DNA of 14,253 nt from DATELY01 sp035276085. GTDB taxonomy: Bacteria; Pseudomonadota; Gammaproteobacteria; Steroidobacterales; Steroidobacteraceae. The notes beneath the pieces are model-generated. The model had not been told where the DNA came from, searched no databases, and saw nothing but the letters and a program-made list of their open reading frames with translations. Of the stretch, positions 7,625-14,253 are shown in pieces (positions within the stretch are counted from its first letter, which is position 1; every line of letters begins with the position of its first letter). A program made the position numbers and the translations under genes. The stretch spans positions 1 through 14,253 of the forward strand of contig DATELY010000286.1 in the NCBI GenBank assembly GCA_035276085.1, given 5' to 3'.

Positions 7625-7639
7625 CCGATTTCGGCTAAC
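7623..7639 (+). promoter_or_regulatory. Shared 17-base upstream element, copy 2
   Basis: TGCCGATTTCGGCTAAC, 60 bases ahead of the kinase start, matches the 4038-4054 element at 15 of 17 positions, including an uninterrupted TTTCGGCTAAC. It overlaps the end of the degenerate direct repeat by two bases. A common promoter or binding site is the simplest reading. Confidence 0.4.
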
Positions 7640-7699
7640 ATGACTTGAATGTTGTCTCTAAGCTCCAGGCCCATATTCATTTGAAGGGTTGGTTCGAGC

Positions 7700-8773
7700 A
7701 TGAGCACTCCACTCGACAACATGGACGAGCCAGAGCGCCTGGCCGTTTTCGATACGCTCGCTGCGAGCGCCATCGAGAAGTGGGGCTTGAAGCCGATCTC
7801 GCTGCAGCGCGTGGCATGTCGCGAGAATGCCGTGTATTCCATACAGGAGAGCGGCCGGCGCCTGGCGCTGCGTATCCATCGATACGGCTACCACGATCGC
7901 CCTTCGCTCGAGTCGGAAGTCGTCTGGATGCAAGCGTTGTCAGACGTCGGCGTCGCGACTCCACCGGTTATCAGTACGCCGCAGGGTGAGGCGATTGCCG
8001 AAGTGACGAGCGACGCGATGCGCGTGCCGCACCTGTGCGACGTGCTCGAATGGGTCGACGGCCGACCGCTGGGGTACGCAGAGAACCCCGAGGCGCTCGA
8101 GCACACGAGTCTCGTGGACATGTATCGCATCGTCGGTAACATCGCCGCGCGGATCCATCAGCACTCGATCACCTGGCAGAAGCCGGCCGCTTTCATACGG
8201 CCGCACTGGGACCGTGAAGGATGCCTCGGGCGGCAAGCGCTCTGGGGACCCTGGCAAGACCTGACCGTTCTCGAAGACGATGAGCGGCGCGTCCTGCACG
8301 ATGCCGTAGCGATCGTCGATCGCACGCTCGTGCGCTACGGCCGAGGCAGCGAAGTGTACGGGCTCGTGCACGCGGATCTCGTGCCAGACAATCTGCTCGA
8401 GCACAACGGCCGCGTGGTTGCCATCGATTTCGATGACAGCGGCTATGGTTGGTATCTGTTCGAGCTGGCCACGGCTTTGTTCTGGTATCTCGGCTCCCCG
8501 CAGTACGAGCAGGCGCTCGAGGGTTACGTGGCCGGTTATCGCACCGTGCGTCCGCTGGCCGAGGAGGAGCTGCAACTGCTGCCCCAGTTCCTGCTGAAGC
8601 GTGCGCTCGTCTACATGGGTTGGATGCAGACTCGCCGCACGCAGCACACAGCGCGGCGCATGACAGGTCGCGTGCGCGAGCTGAGTCTCGCGCTGGCCAA
8701 GCGGGTGCTGGCGGGCAACATGGAATACCGCTCCATTGCATTGCATCTATCGCCGTTACCCGACGGCGTTTGA
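7700..8773 (+). CDS. Kinase-fold phosphotransferase (APH/homoserine kinase-like)
   Basis: A 357-residue cytoplasmic small-molecule kinase of the aminoglycoside phosphotransferase superfamily. The N-lobe shows a nucleotide loop (RENAVYSI, residues 41-48), the position of the usual strand-3 lysine occupied by Arg58 (LALRIHR), and a helix-C glutamate near Glu72. The catalytic loop is HADLVPDNLL with Asp226 and Asn231, and the metal-binding aspartate is Asp243 in IDFDD. These are complete, so it should be active. The superfamily includes homoserine, choline, ethanolamine-type and hydroxylysine kinases as well as antibiotic kinases. Linkage to an APC permease and, further on, a class III aminotransferase argues for a metabolic hydroxylated amine or amino acid rather than resistance. 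The ATG at 7700 has GAAGGG at 7683-7688. The substrate is unknown. Confidence 0.85.
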   Translation: MSTPLDNMDEPERLAVFDTLAASAIEKWGLKPISLQRVACRENAVYSIQESGRRLALRIHRYGYHDRPSLESEVVWMQALSDVGVATPPVISTPQGEAIAEVTSDAMRVPHLCDVLEWVDGRPLGYAENPEALEHTSLVDMYRIVGNIAARIHQHSITWQKPAAFIRPHWDREGCLGRQALWGPWQDLTVLEDDERRVLHDAVAIVDRTLVRYGRGSEVYGLVHADLVPDNLLEHNGRVVAIDFDDSGYGWYLFELATALFWYLGSPQYEQALEGYVAGYRTVRPLAEEELQLLPQFLLKRALVYMGWMQTRRTQHTARRMTGRVRELSLALAKRVLAGNMEYRSIALHLSPLPDGV

Positions 8774-10181
8774 ACTGGAGGCACCCATTTCAGATGCAAT
8801 CGAATTTGCGGACCCGTCAGTCGCTGCACACCTGCGTCGCAGCCTCGGCTTGACGGAGCTGGTCTCGATTGGCATCGGCATCGTCCTCAGTCAGGGTGCG
8901 ATGGTGACGATGCTGCAAGTCGCCGGCATGGGCGGCCCCGGCTTCTACATCGCGCTCGGGGTCGCACTGCTGCTCGCTCTCTGTTACGTCGACAGCTTCG
9001 CCGAGCTTGCGTTGATGATGCCGCAGGCGGCCGGTCTCGGTCGCTACACGGAGGTCGCGCTCGGCACTTTCCCTGCCATCGTGGCCAATTTTGCCGGCTA
9101 CATCGTCGTGGCGTTCTTCGCCATTGCGGCCGAGCTGGTGCTCGTCGACAACGTCGTGCAGCAGCTGCTGCCCGGTCTGCTGCCGCCGAACTGGGTCGCC
9201 TTCGGCGTATTGATTTTCGCGGCGGCGTTGAACGTGTGCGGCGTCGATCTCTTTGCGCGTCTGCAGACACTGCTCACGGTGCTGAAGGCGGGTTCGATGT
9301 TGGGTCTGGGCGCGCTGGCTTTCTCGGTCGTGGCGCCCGCGGCTTCCGGCGCCGCAGCGCTCACCGCACCGACGGCAGCGATTGCAGTGGAATGGGTCGC
9401 CGTGATGCCGCTCGTCGCCGCAGCGCTCTGGGGCCTGCTGGGTGCGGAGTACATCTGTCCCATGATCGAGGAAGCACGACAGCCCGCGCGCACCGTGCCG
9501 AAGGCGATGTGGATCACATTGGCCGTGTCCACGTTGCTTTACGTCGCGCTCTGCGCCGGCGCCTTGCACGGTGTGCGGCGCCAGGAGCTCGCAAGTTCGG
9601 GGCTGCCGCATCTGTTGCTCGCGAACAGAGTCGGCGGCCAGTGGGCGGTGGGGCTGGTTGCCGTGGCGGCATTGTCGGCCAGCGTTGCCCTGGTGAACGG
9701 CGCGCTCGCGGCGGTTCCGCGCATGTTGTACGGGATGGCGACCGAGGGCATGGCGTTTTCCATGTTCAAGCGGCTGCATCCTCGCTTCCAAACGCCCTGG
9801 GTCGCGATTGTCGGCCTCGCTGCGGCGATCGCAGCGTCGCTCGTGCTGCTGAGCGGTGAGTCGAAGGGCTTTACGGTGCTGATACTGAGTGCGGCGGCGT
9901 CATGGTTCCTGGCCTACATCGTGGCGCATCTCGATGTGCTGGTGCTGCGTCGCCGTTATCCGCACCTCACGCGGCCCTATCGCAGCCGCTGGCTGCCGTG
10001 GCCACAACTGCTGGGCATTGCTGGAATGGCTTACGCGTTCTGCAACGCATCGCCCGACCCGGCGTTGACGCATTCGATCTACGTGAACGTCGGCGTCGTC
10101 CTCGCGCTCATCGCGCTGATCGCGGCGGTGTGGGTGAGGGCAGCGATGAAGCGCAAGTTGTTCGAGCCCGTGGCGCTCTGA
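8736..10181 (+). CDS. APC-superfamily amino acid/amine permease
   Basis: An inner-membrane secondary transporter of the amino acid-polyamine-organocation superfamily, up to 481 residues with about twelve membrane segments. The APC start signature LGLTELVSIGIG with a small-residue-rich first helix is at about residues 37-50, and the cytoplasmic FAELALMMPQAAGLGRY segment, equivalent to the conserved SYAELG.MFP.SGG stretch, is at about 89-106. Helix 6 includes ALWGLLGAEYICPMIEEARQP. It would import an amino acid or primary amine, often with protons. The only standard start giving the full N-terminus is ATG 8736, which overlaps the kinase by 38 bases and has a poor ribosome site. A strong GGAGG at 8777-8781 lies just after the kinase stop and points to an ATT codon at 8787 (464 residues). 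The two genes are certainly coupled. The substrate cannot be told from sequence. Confidence 0.9.
   Translation: MHCIYRRYPTAFELEAPISDAIEFADPSVAAHLRRSLGLTELVSIGIGIVLSQGAMVTMLQVAGMGGPGFYIALGVALLLALCYVDSFAELALMMPQAAGLGRYTEVALGTFPAIVANFAGYIVVAFFAIAAELVLVDNVVQQLLPGLLPPNWVAFGVLIFAAALNVCGVDLFARLQTLLTVLKAGSMLGLGALAFSVVAPAASGAAALTAPTAAIAVEWVAVMPLVAAALWGLLGAEYICPMIEEARQPARTVPKAMWITLAVSTLLYVALCAGALHGVRRQELASSGLPHLLLANRVGGQWAVGLVAVAALSASVALVNGALAAVPRMLYGMATEGMAFSMFKRLHPRFQTPWVAIVGLAAAIAASLVLLSGESKGFTVLILSAAASWFLAYIVAHLDVLVLRRRYPHLTRPYRSRWLPWPQLLGIAGMAYAFCNASPDPALTHSIYVNVGVVLALIALIAAVWVRAAMKRKLFEPVAL
8777..8789 (+). promoter_or_regulatory. Strong ribosome site before an in-frame ATT
   Basis: GGAGG (8777-8781) begins three bases after the kinase stop and is followed at 5 bases by ATT (8787-8789) in the permease frame. 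No ATG, GTG or TTG lies in frame close behind; the nearby ATG at 8794 is out of frame. The true permease start may therefore be ATT. Confidence 0.4.
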
Positions 10182-10233
10182 TGGCGCACATCGATCCGAG
10201 TGCGCGTTGACGCAACAACACTGAATCATTCCG

Positions 10234-10272
10234 CGTCCGCCTCGCAGCGAGAAAGATCGGGAGAAGCGGACG
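10234..10272. repeat. Nested inverted repeat between permease and esterase
   Basis: CGTCCGC (10234-10240) is the exact complement of GCGGACG (10266-10272), with a smaller CTCG-CAG-CGAG hairpin (10241-10251) inside the loop. It sits in the 125-base gap before the esterase. It may be a terminator without T-run, or an operator. Confidence 0.4.
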
Positions 10273-10306
10273 AATCCAGAACATCACAATAGTGAGCGAG
10301 GTTCCG

Positions 10307-12196
10307 ATGCGAAAGTTTTTGGTGGGGTCATTGCTGTCGATCGTGCCACAGCTCCTGAGCTCGTTGCCTGCGTCCGCGGCGATTGCCGAGTGCAATCCCG
10401 GGCAGTTGCAGGCCAGTGCACCCAGCGGCATGACCATCAAGGACGTGCCCGATCTGGTGGGCGGTATGGATGGCGCACCGCCTGCAAAGACGGTGAAGGG
10501 AGTCGCGTACGTGCCAGCGGACGCCGGCAATGTTCCTGAGTACTGCTATGTCACGGGTACCGTGATGACCAATGCCGCCACCGGCAAGGTGGCGCACTTC
10601 GCCGCCGCCGTGCCTTCGAAGCAGGCATGGAACGGCAAGTTCATGTTTCAGGGATGCGGCGGTAACTGTGGCGAGATCTACCCGCCGAGCATCGACGCAT
10701 TACGCAAGGGCTACACCGTCTGGGCCACTGACGACGGTCACGTCGCGAAGCCCAGCCCGGAGCCCAGATTGTGGCCGTCAGCTGACGCCAGTTGGGCTGT
10801 CACCGCGCCCGGCCGTCGTGATGAAGACGCGATTGCGGATTTCTACCATCGCGCCGTTCACGCCGTGACCGAGGCGGGCAAGAAGTTCGTGCGCAAGCAC
10901 TACGGCAGGCAGCGACTCGCGTACTCGTACTTCCACGGTTGTTCTGACGGCGGGCGTGAAGCCATGGTCGCGCTGACCCACTATCCGCAGGACTTCGACG
11001 GAATCATCGCCGGGGCGCCGTATTTCGACATAGCCAACGAGATCGTCACCACGGTGGTGGGCGTGCAGGCGCAATTGCGCTCGTCGGCAGCCGCCATTGG
11101 GCCGGAGCTCTTTGCTGAGGCGGATCGCATCATCGACGCACGATGCGATGCGACCGATGGCGTGCAGGATGGCCTCATCCAGAATCCCGCGCGCTGCGAT
11201 TTCAATCCGTATCGTGATTTGCCCAGCTGCGGCAGCAACAATTCGGCAACCGATAATGCGTCGAACCGCCGGTGCTTTACCCCCGAGCAGATCGATTCGC
11301 TGAGCATCATCACTTCCGGCATCACGAACGAGTCCGGCAAGGTCGTCTACCCCGGCTTCTCAATCAGCAACGTGCACTCTGGCGTGAAGGTGGAGCTGGA
11401 GTCGAACTTGTTGGCTTACTGGCTCGGCTTCCCGACGCCTCCGGACTCTCTCCAAGGCCCGGAGCCTTGGAGTCACGATCCTGCAGGGCAGCCGCTGGGT
11501 TGGTACTGGGGTAATCAGACGATGCGCTACTTCGTCTATGACGGGGCAAGCGATTTCAACGCGCTGAAGACGCCCGGCATCACCTTCAAGAACAGCGGGA
11601 ATGGAATGCACGCGGTCATCCCGCAACGGACCGTGGAGTTGTTCAATCGCATGGTCAGGGAGGGCAGTGGGGCAACACCTGCAGCGGCCGATGCGTTCCT
11701 GCGGCAAGGACGCAAGCTGATCATGTATCACGGCTATAGCGACGGAGACATCACGCCCTACCGCACGATCCAATATTACCGAGAGCTGGCCCAGCGACAT
11801 GGGGGATACGAGCAGCTGCGCAAGCATGCACAGCTCTACATGGTTCCCGGCATGGGCCACTGCATGGGCGGACCGGGACCGACCCTGTTCGGTCAGTTCT
11901 TCGCTCCTCACAAGTCGGATCCGCAGCACGACATCATCAACGCGCTCGAGGAGTGGGTTGAGCGAGGCAAGCAGCCGGCTCAGCTCATTGCAACCAAGTA
12001 CGACAAGGACGACATGGAGCGGCGAGCGGTTGTGCGCTCAATGCCGCTCTGCCCGTATCCCGCGATGGCACGGTACACGGGGCACGGTGATATCGAGGAT
12101 GCGATGAATTGGAATTGCCCATCGAGCGATCGAAGACTCGATGAAGTCGGATCCGTGGGGACTCGATCGGGACTGTATGCGCCTCTGCCGGACTAG
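10307..12196 (+). CDS. Exported tannase/feruloyl esterase family protein
   Basis: A 629-residue secreted serine esterase of the tannase family (Pfam tannase/feruloyl esterase type). The signal peptide covers about residues 1-25 (MRKFLVGSLLSIV, cleavage near ASA-A). The family's CS-D-HC catalytic arrangement is complete: Cys212-Ser213 in HGCSDGGREA, Asp479 in GYSDGDITPY and His518-Cys519 in GMGHCMGG, where the two cysteines are expected to form the disulfide that joins Ser and His. The lid/calcium-loop region is recognisable in CDATDGVQDGLIQNPARC. Known members hydrolyse galloyl, feruloyl or similar phenolic esters, and one (MHETase) a terephthalate monoester. ATG 10307 is preferred over the in-frame GTG at 10292, because it begins the signal peptide and has GAGG at 10298-10301, although the spacing is short. 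It may release a phenolic acid from an ester conjugate of the amine substrate; this link is inferred only from position. Confidence 0.93.
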   Translation: MRKFLVGSLLSIVPQLLSSLPASAAIAECNPGQLQASAPSGMTIKDVPDLVGGMDGAPPAKTVKGVAYVPADAGNVPEYCYVTGTVMTNAATGKVAHFAAAVPSKQAWNGKFMFQGCGGNCGEIYPPSIDALRKGYTVWATDDGHVAKPSPEPRLWPSADASWAVTAPGRRDEDAIADFYHRAVHAVTEAGKKFVRKHYGRQRLAYSYFHGCSDGGREAMVALTHYPQDFDGIIAGAPYFDIANEIVTTVVGVQAQLRSSAAAIGPELFAEADRIIDARCDATDGVQDGLIQNPARCDFNPYRDLPSCGSNNSATDNASNRRCFTPEQIDSLSIITSGITNESGKVVYPGFSISNVHSGVKVELESNLLAYWLGFPTPPDSLQGPEPWSHDPAGQPLGWYWGNQTMRYFVYDGASDFNALKTPGITFKNSGNGMHAVIPQRTVELFNRMVREGSGATPAAADAFLRQGRKLIMYHGYSDGDITPYRTIQYYRELAQRHGGYEQLRKHAQLYMVPGMGHCMGGPGPTLFGQFFAPHKSDPQHDIINALEEWVERGKQPAQLIATKYDKDDMERRAVVRSMPLCPYPAMARYTGHGDIEDAMNWNCPSSDRRLDEVGSVGTRSGLYAPLPD

Positions 12197-12305
12197 GGCC
12201 TGATGCAAGGCGCAAAGCGCAGCCCATATGTCCCATGCCCATTTTGACGTGGCGGCAAGCTTTGTAACGCGGCAGCAGACCCTTAATTCATTGAGGTATA
12301 GCGAT

Positions 12306-13658
12306 ATGCACGGCATCGATCCAGAAAAGATTCGCACGCTGCACGAAAGAGAAGAAAAGCTCTATCGGCAACAGAACCCAAGGTCTTTGGAACTGTACCA
12401 GCGCAGTCTGGAGACCCTGCCCAATGGTGTTCCAAACTACTGGATCAAATACTTCCCGCATCCCTATCCGCTGTTCTTCAAGGAAGCGAACGGGGCGCAT
12501 GTCACCGATGTGGACGGGAACAGTCGCATCGATGTCTGCCTTGGGGGCACGGCATGCCTGTTCGGATATGGCAATCCGCATGTCGTCGAGGCGGTCAGCT
12601 ACCAGATGGCCCACGGATCCTCTCCGCTATTGGCCACGGAAGATGGCTACTACGTTGGGCTCGGGATGAAGCGAGCGTTTGGTCTGCCGTTCTGGCAGAT
12701 CTATGTCTCTGCGACCGAGGCGAATCGAAACGCGATTCGCCTCAGTCGGATGCTGACCAATCGCGACAGGATCCTGATCTTCAACGGGGGCTATCTCGGA
12801 GCGATCGAGGACACGTTCGCGGCGCTCGAAGGCGGCAAGACCATCCTGGAGCATGGGGTTCACCCGAACGCAAGGGACATCGCGCGCACCACGAGGGTGG
12901 TCGAATTCAATGACATCGATGGAATCGAGAAGGCGCTGGCAGATGAACAGGTCGCGTGCGTCCTGGGGGAGCCGGCGATATCGAACGGCGGCATCGTTCT
13001 GCCGAAGCCCGGATTCCACGAAGCGTTGCGGGCGGCAACCAGAAAGACCGGAACGTTGCTCGTCGTCGATGAGACGCAGTGCGTGGATGCTGGATTTGGC
13101 GGCTACTCGCGGGCAGCAAATCTCCAGCCGGACATCATGACGATGGGTAAGCCCATGGCGGGAGGAATTCCAGTGGGACTTCTGGGGATGACTCAGAAGA
13201 TTGCAGAACGAGTGGCGAACAACATTCTTGCGCTTTCATCCCGTGTAAATCCGGGTATGGGATCCACCTTGGCTGGAAGCGCAATCCAATTGAAGGCGAT
13301 CCGCGCCACGCTGGAACACGTCATGACGGAGAAGAACTACGAAACGATGCTGCTGCGCGCGGATGCGGTGCAAGCAGGCATGGAACGGACTTTGAAGGAG
13401 CACGGCCTGCCTTGGACCGTGACGAGGCTGGGCGCCCGTGTAGAGCTGTGCGGTCTGTCCAGAGCGCCGGTCAACGTCACGGAAGCCAAGAACGCCCAGG
13501 ACCCTGCGTTTGATGCGTGTCTGAACGTGTATGCGGTGAATCGCGGTGTGTTCCTCACGCCTTTCGGGAACACCATCGTCACGTGCCCGCCGCTATCCAA
13601 GGACGACGTCGACTTGCACAATCGAGTCTTCAAGGAATTCATTCAGGAAGTGGTTTGA
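12306..13658 (+). CDS. PLP class III aminotransferase, GSA-aminotransferase-like
   Basis: A 450-residue cytoplasmic fold-type I PLP enzyme. Features in order: the substrate-side segment DVDGNSRIDVCLGG (about 77-90), the phosphate-binding SATEANRNAIRLSR (usually SGTEAN), the GGYLGA segment whose tyrosine normally stacks on PLP, Asp255 in VVDETQC that binds the pyridine nitrogen, and Lys282 in MGKPMAGG that forms the Schiff base. The DETQC motif and the following GGYSRA resemble a transaminase branch with DETHT rather than true haem-pathway glutamate-1-semialdehyde aminomutase. ATG 12306 is chosen for its TGAGGT ribosome site (12292-12297); an upstream in-frame ATG at 12228 lacks one. The gene contains eight AGA/AGG arginine codons, rare in the first genes of the window, and more A/T-ending codons. 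It lies 109 bases after the esterase. Substrate unknown: an omega-amino acid, amine or phosphorylated amino alcohol are candidates. Confidence 0.9.
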   Translation: MHGIDPEKIRTLHEREEKLYRQQNPRSLELYQRSLETLPNGVPNYWIKYFPHPYPLFFKEANGAHVTDVDGNSRIDVCLGGTACLFGYGNPHVVEAVSYQMAHGSSPLLATEDGYYVGLGMKRAFGLPFWQIYVSATEANRNAIRLSRMLTNRDRILIFNGGYLGAIEDTFAALEGGKTILEHGVHPNARDIARTTRVVEFNDIDGIEKALADEQVACVLGEPAISNGGIVLPKPGFHEALRAATRKTGTLLVVDETQCVDAGFGGYSRAANLQPDIMTMGKPMAGGIPVGLLGMTQKIAERVANNILALSSRVNPGMGSTLAGSAIQLKAIRATLEHVMTEKNYETMLLRADAVQAGMERTLKEHGLPWTVTRLGARVELCGLSRAPVNVTEAKNAQDPAFDACLNVYAVNRGVFLTPFGNTIVTCPPLSKDDVDLHNRVFKEFIQEVV

Positions 13659-13663
13659 AGGAG

Positions 13664-13749
13664 GGCAAGGAAGGCGCTGGGTTGGGAAGGCTGTTAAGGC
13701 TTACAGGAAACAGGCTACAGCCAACAGCCAGAGCGCCAAGTTTCTTGCC
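13664..13749. terminator. Nested inverted repeat at convergent junction, probable bidirectional terminator
   Basis: Four pairs of arms nest around one centre: 13664-13669 with 13744-13749 (GGCAAG/CTTGCC), 13673-13678 with 13732-13737 (GGCGCT/AGCGCC), 13689-13695 with 13723-13729 (GGCTGTT/AACAGCC) and 13698-13701 with 13719-13722 (GGCT/AGCC). It starts 5 bases after the aminotransferase stop and ends 33 bases before the stop of the opposing phosphoesterase. The location fits termination from both sides; a dispersed palindromic repeat is the alternative. Confidence 0.5.
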
Positions 13750-13777
13750 GTAGCCCGTAGCCCGTAGCCCGTAGCCC
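13750..13777. repeat. GTAGCCC tandem repeat, four copies
   Basis: Four perfect copies of the 7-base unit GTAGCCC lie head to tail at 13750, 13757, 13764 and 13771. They directly abut the nested inverted repeat, which itself contains the complement GGCTAC at 13713-13718. Units of this kind occur between genes in some Xanthomonadales-like genomes; that is from memory. Confidence 0.8.
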
Positions 13778-13782
13778 GCAAC

Positions 13783-14253
13783 CTACGACGCCACGCCCCG
13801 TTTGCTGTCGTTGTACAGGCGATACTGCGTGCTCACCCGGCCGGAGTGAACGTCGATCGTCTGCCAGCCGGTTACGTCGCGGTCCGAGAAAGATGCCGTG
13901 CGCTCGATATTCACCGTGAGCTTCGGCAGCAAGGCCCCGCCGTTCGAGTAATAGCTCTGCGGATACGTCCATGGCCAGGCGGTTGGCATGATGGAATTGA
14001 AGCTGATGTTGCCGATCTGGTTGTACTGAATCTGGTGCACATGGCCGTACAGCACCGATACGCGCTCGAAAGGGGCAAGTAGCGCCTGCACGTCTTCGGC
14101 ATCTTCGGTCCAGAAATTCCATCCTTGGTGGATCTTCTGCAGTGGTGCGTGCGAGAAGACGACGACCGGCGTCGTCCTGGCGATGTTCGCGAGATCTTTC
14201 GCAAGCCAGCTGCGTTGTTGCTCGCCGACCATGAAGGGCGAGCTGTCGGCACT
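13783..14253 (-). CDS. Calcineurin-like metallophosphoesterase, C-terminal part
   Basis: The last 156 codons of a gene read leftward; its start lies beyond the right edge. The visible part opens with SADSSPFMVGEQQRSWL, followed by the VVVFSHAPL motif and YGHVHQIQYN. The histidine of SHAPL and the GHVH pair are metal ligands of the calcineurin-like phosphoesterase fold, which hydrolyses phosphomonoesters or diesters with two metal ions. The upstream GNHD-type motifs are outside the window. A beta-rich tail follows (about the last 70 residues, with WPWTYPQSYYSNGG and TGWQTIDVHSG). An internal ATG at 14232 is probably not the start, because the open frame continues to the window edge and the N-terminal metal motifs are needed. 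The gene is convergent with the aminotransferase and need not belong to the amine locus. Confidence 0.85.
   Translation of the reverse strand, partial: SADSSPFMVGEQQRSWLAKDLANIARTTPVVVFSHAPLQKIHQGWNFWTEDAEDVQALLAPFERVSVLYGHVHQIQYNQIGNISFNSIMPTAWPWTYPQSYYSNGGALLPKLTVNIERTASFSDRDVTGWQTIDVHSGRVSTQYRLYNDSKRGVAS

Noticed and set aside
8817..9791. 324-codon - strand open frame opposite the permease
   Set aside because: Low-complexity, His/Arg/Gln-rich product typical of the antisense of membrane genes; no support.
12244..12270. TTGACG with TAACGC as a promoter for the aminotransferase
   Set aside because: The spacing is only 15 bases and the -10 match is poor; not enough to annotate.
13750..13777. 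CRISPR-like array
   Set aside because: The unit is 7 bases with no spacers; it is a simple tandem repeat.
1..14253. tRNA, rRNA, insertion sequence or transposase genes
   Set aside because: None was recognised on either strand; no cloverleaf, transposase-like protein or terminal inverted repeats were seen.

Overview
This 14.25 kb, GC-rich window carries ten complete genes on the + strand and one partial gene on the - strand at the right edge. The TonB-dependent receptor, the tannase-family esterase, the periplasmic quinoprotein and the generally high GC at third codon positions suggest a Gram-negative proteobacterium, perhaps a gammaproteobacterium of the Steroidobacter/Xanthomonadales kind. 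That placement is an inference and is weak.

The core (about 1.9-7.5 kb) is a tryptophan tryptophylquinone (TTQ) amine dehydrogenase locus of the aromatic amine dehydrogenase (AADH, aau) type. It holds the large subunit (1891-3054), the small TTQ-bearing subunit (3068-3583) and a small monohaem cytochrome c (3595-4005). A TonB-dependent outer-membrane receptor follows (4110-6362), then the two small-subunit maturation factors MauE (6391-6906) and MauD (6929-7537). In the small subunit both TTQ tryptophans, the catalytic aspartate and all 14 cysteines expected of an AADH are present. The receptor sits between the structural and maturation genes. No mauF, mauG, mauL, mauM or mauN is present, as in the described aau cluster of Alcaligenes faecalis.

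Upstream (91-1830) is a cytoplasmic YtcJ-type amidohydrolase, 60 bases ahead of the large subunit. Downstream are a kinase-fold phosphotransferase (7700-8773) overlapping or abutting an APC amino acid/amine permease (to 10181), an exported tannase/feruloyl-esterase family protein (10307-12196) and a PLP class III aminotransferase of the glutamate-1-semialdehyde type (12306-13658). A calcineurin-like metallophosphoesterase converges on the latter from the right edge.

Inferred joint function: uptake and oxidation of an amine, probably aromatic, whose precursor may be an amide or ester. The receptor would bring the substrate across the outer membrane, AADH would oxidise it in the periplasm to aldehyde plus ammonia, and electrons would pass to the cytochrome c. 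The permease, kinase and aminotransferase would handle related nitrogen compounds in the cytoplasm. The most notable non-coding signals are a 17-base element shared by the upstream regions of the receptor and the kinase (15/17 identical, at nearly the same distance from each start), a possible ATT start for the permease, and a nested inverted repeat followed by a GTAGCCC tandem repeat at the convergent junction.
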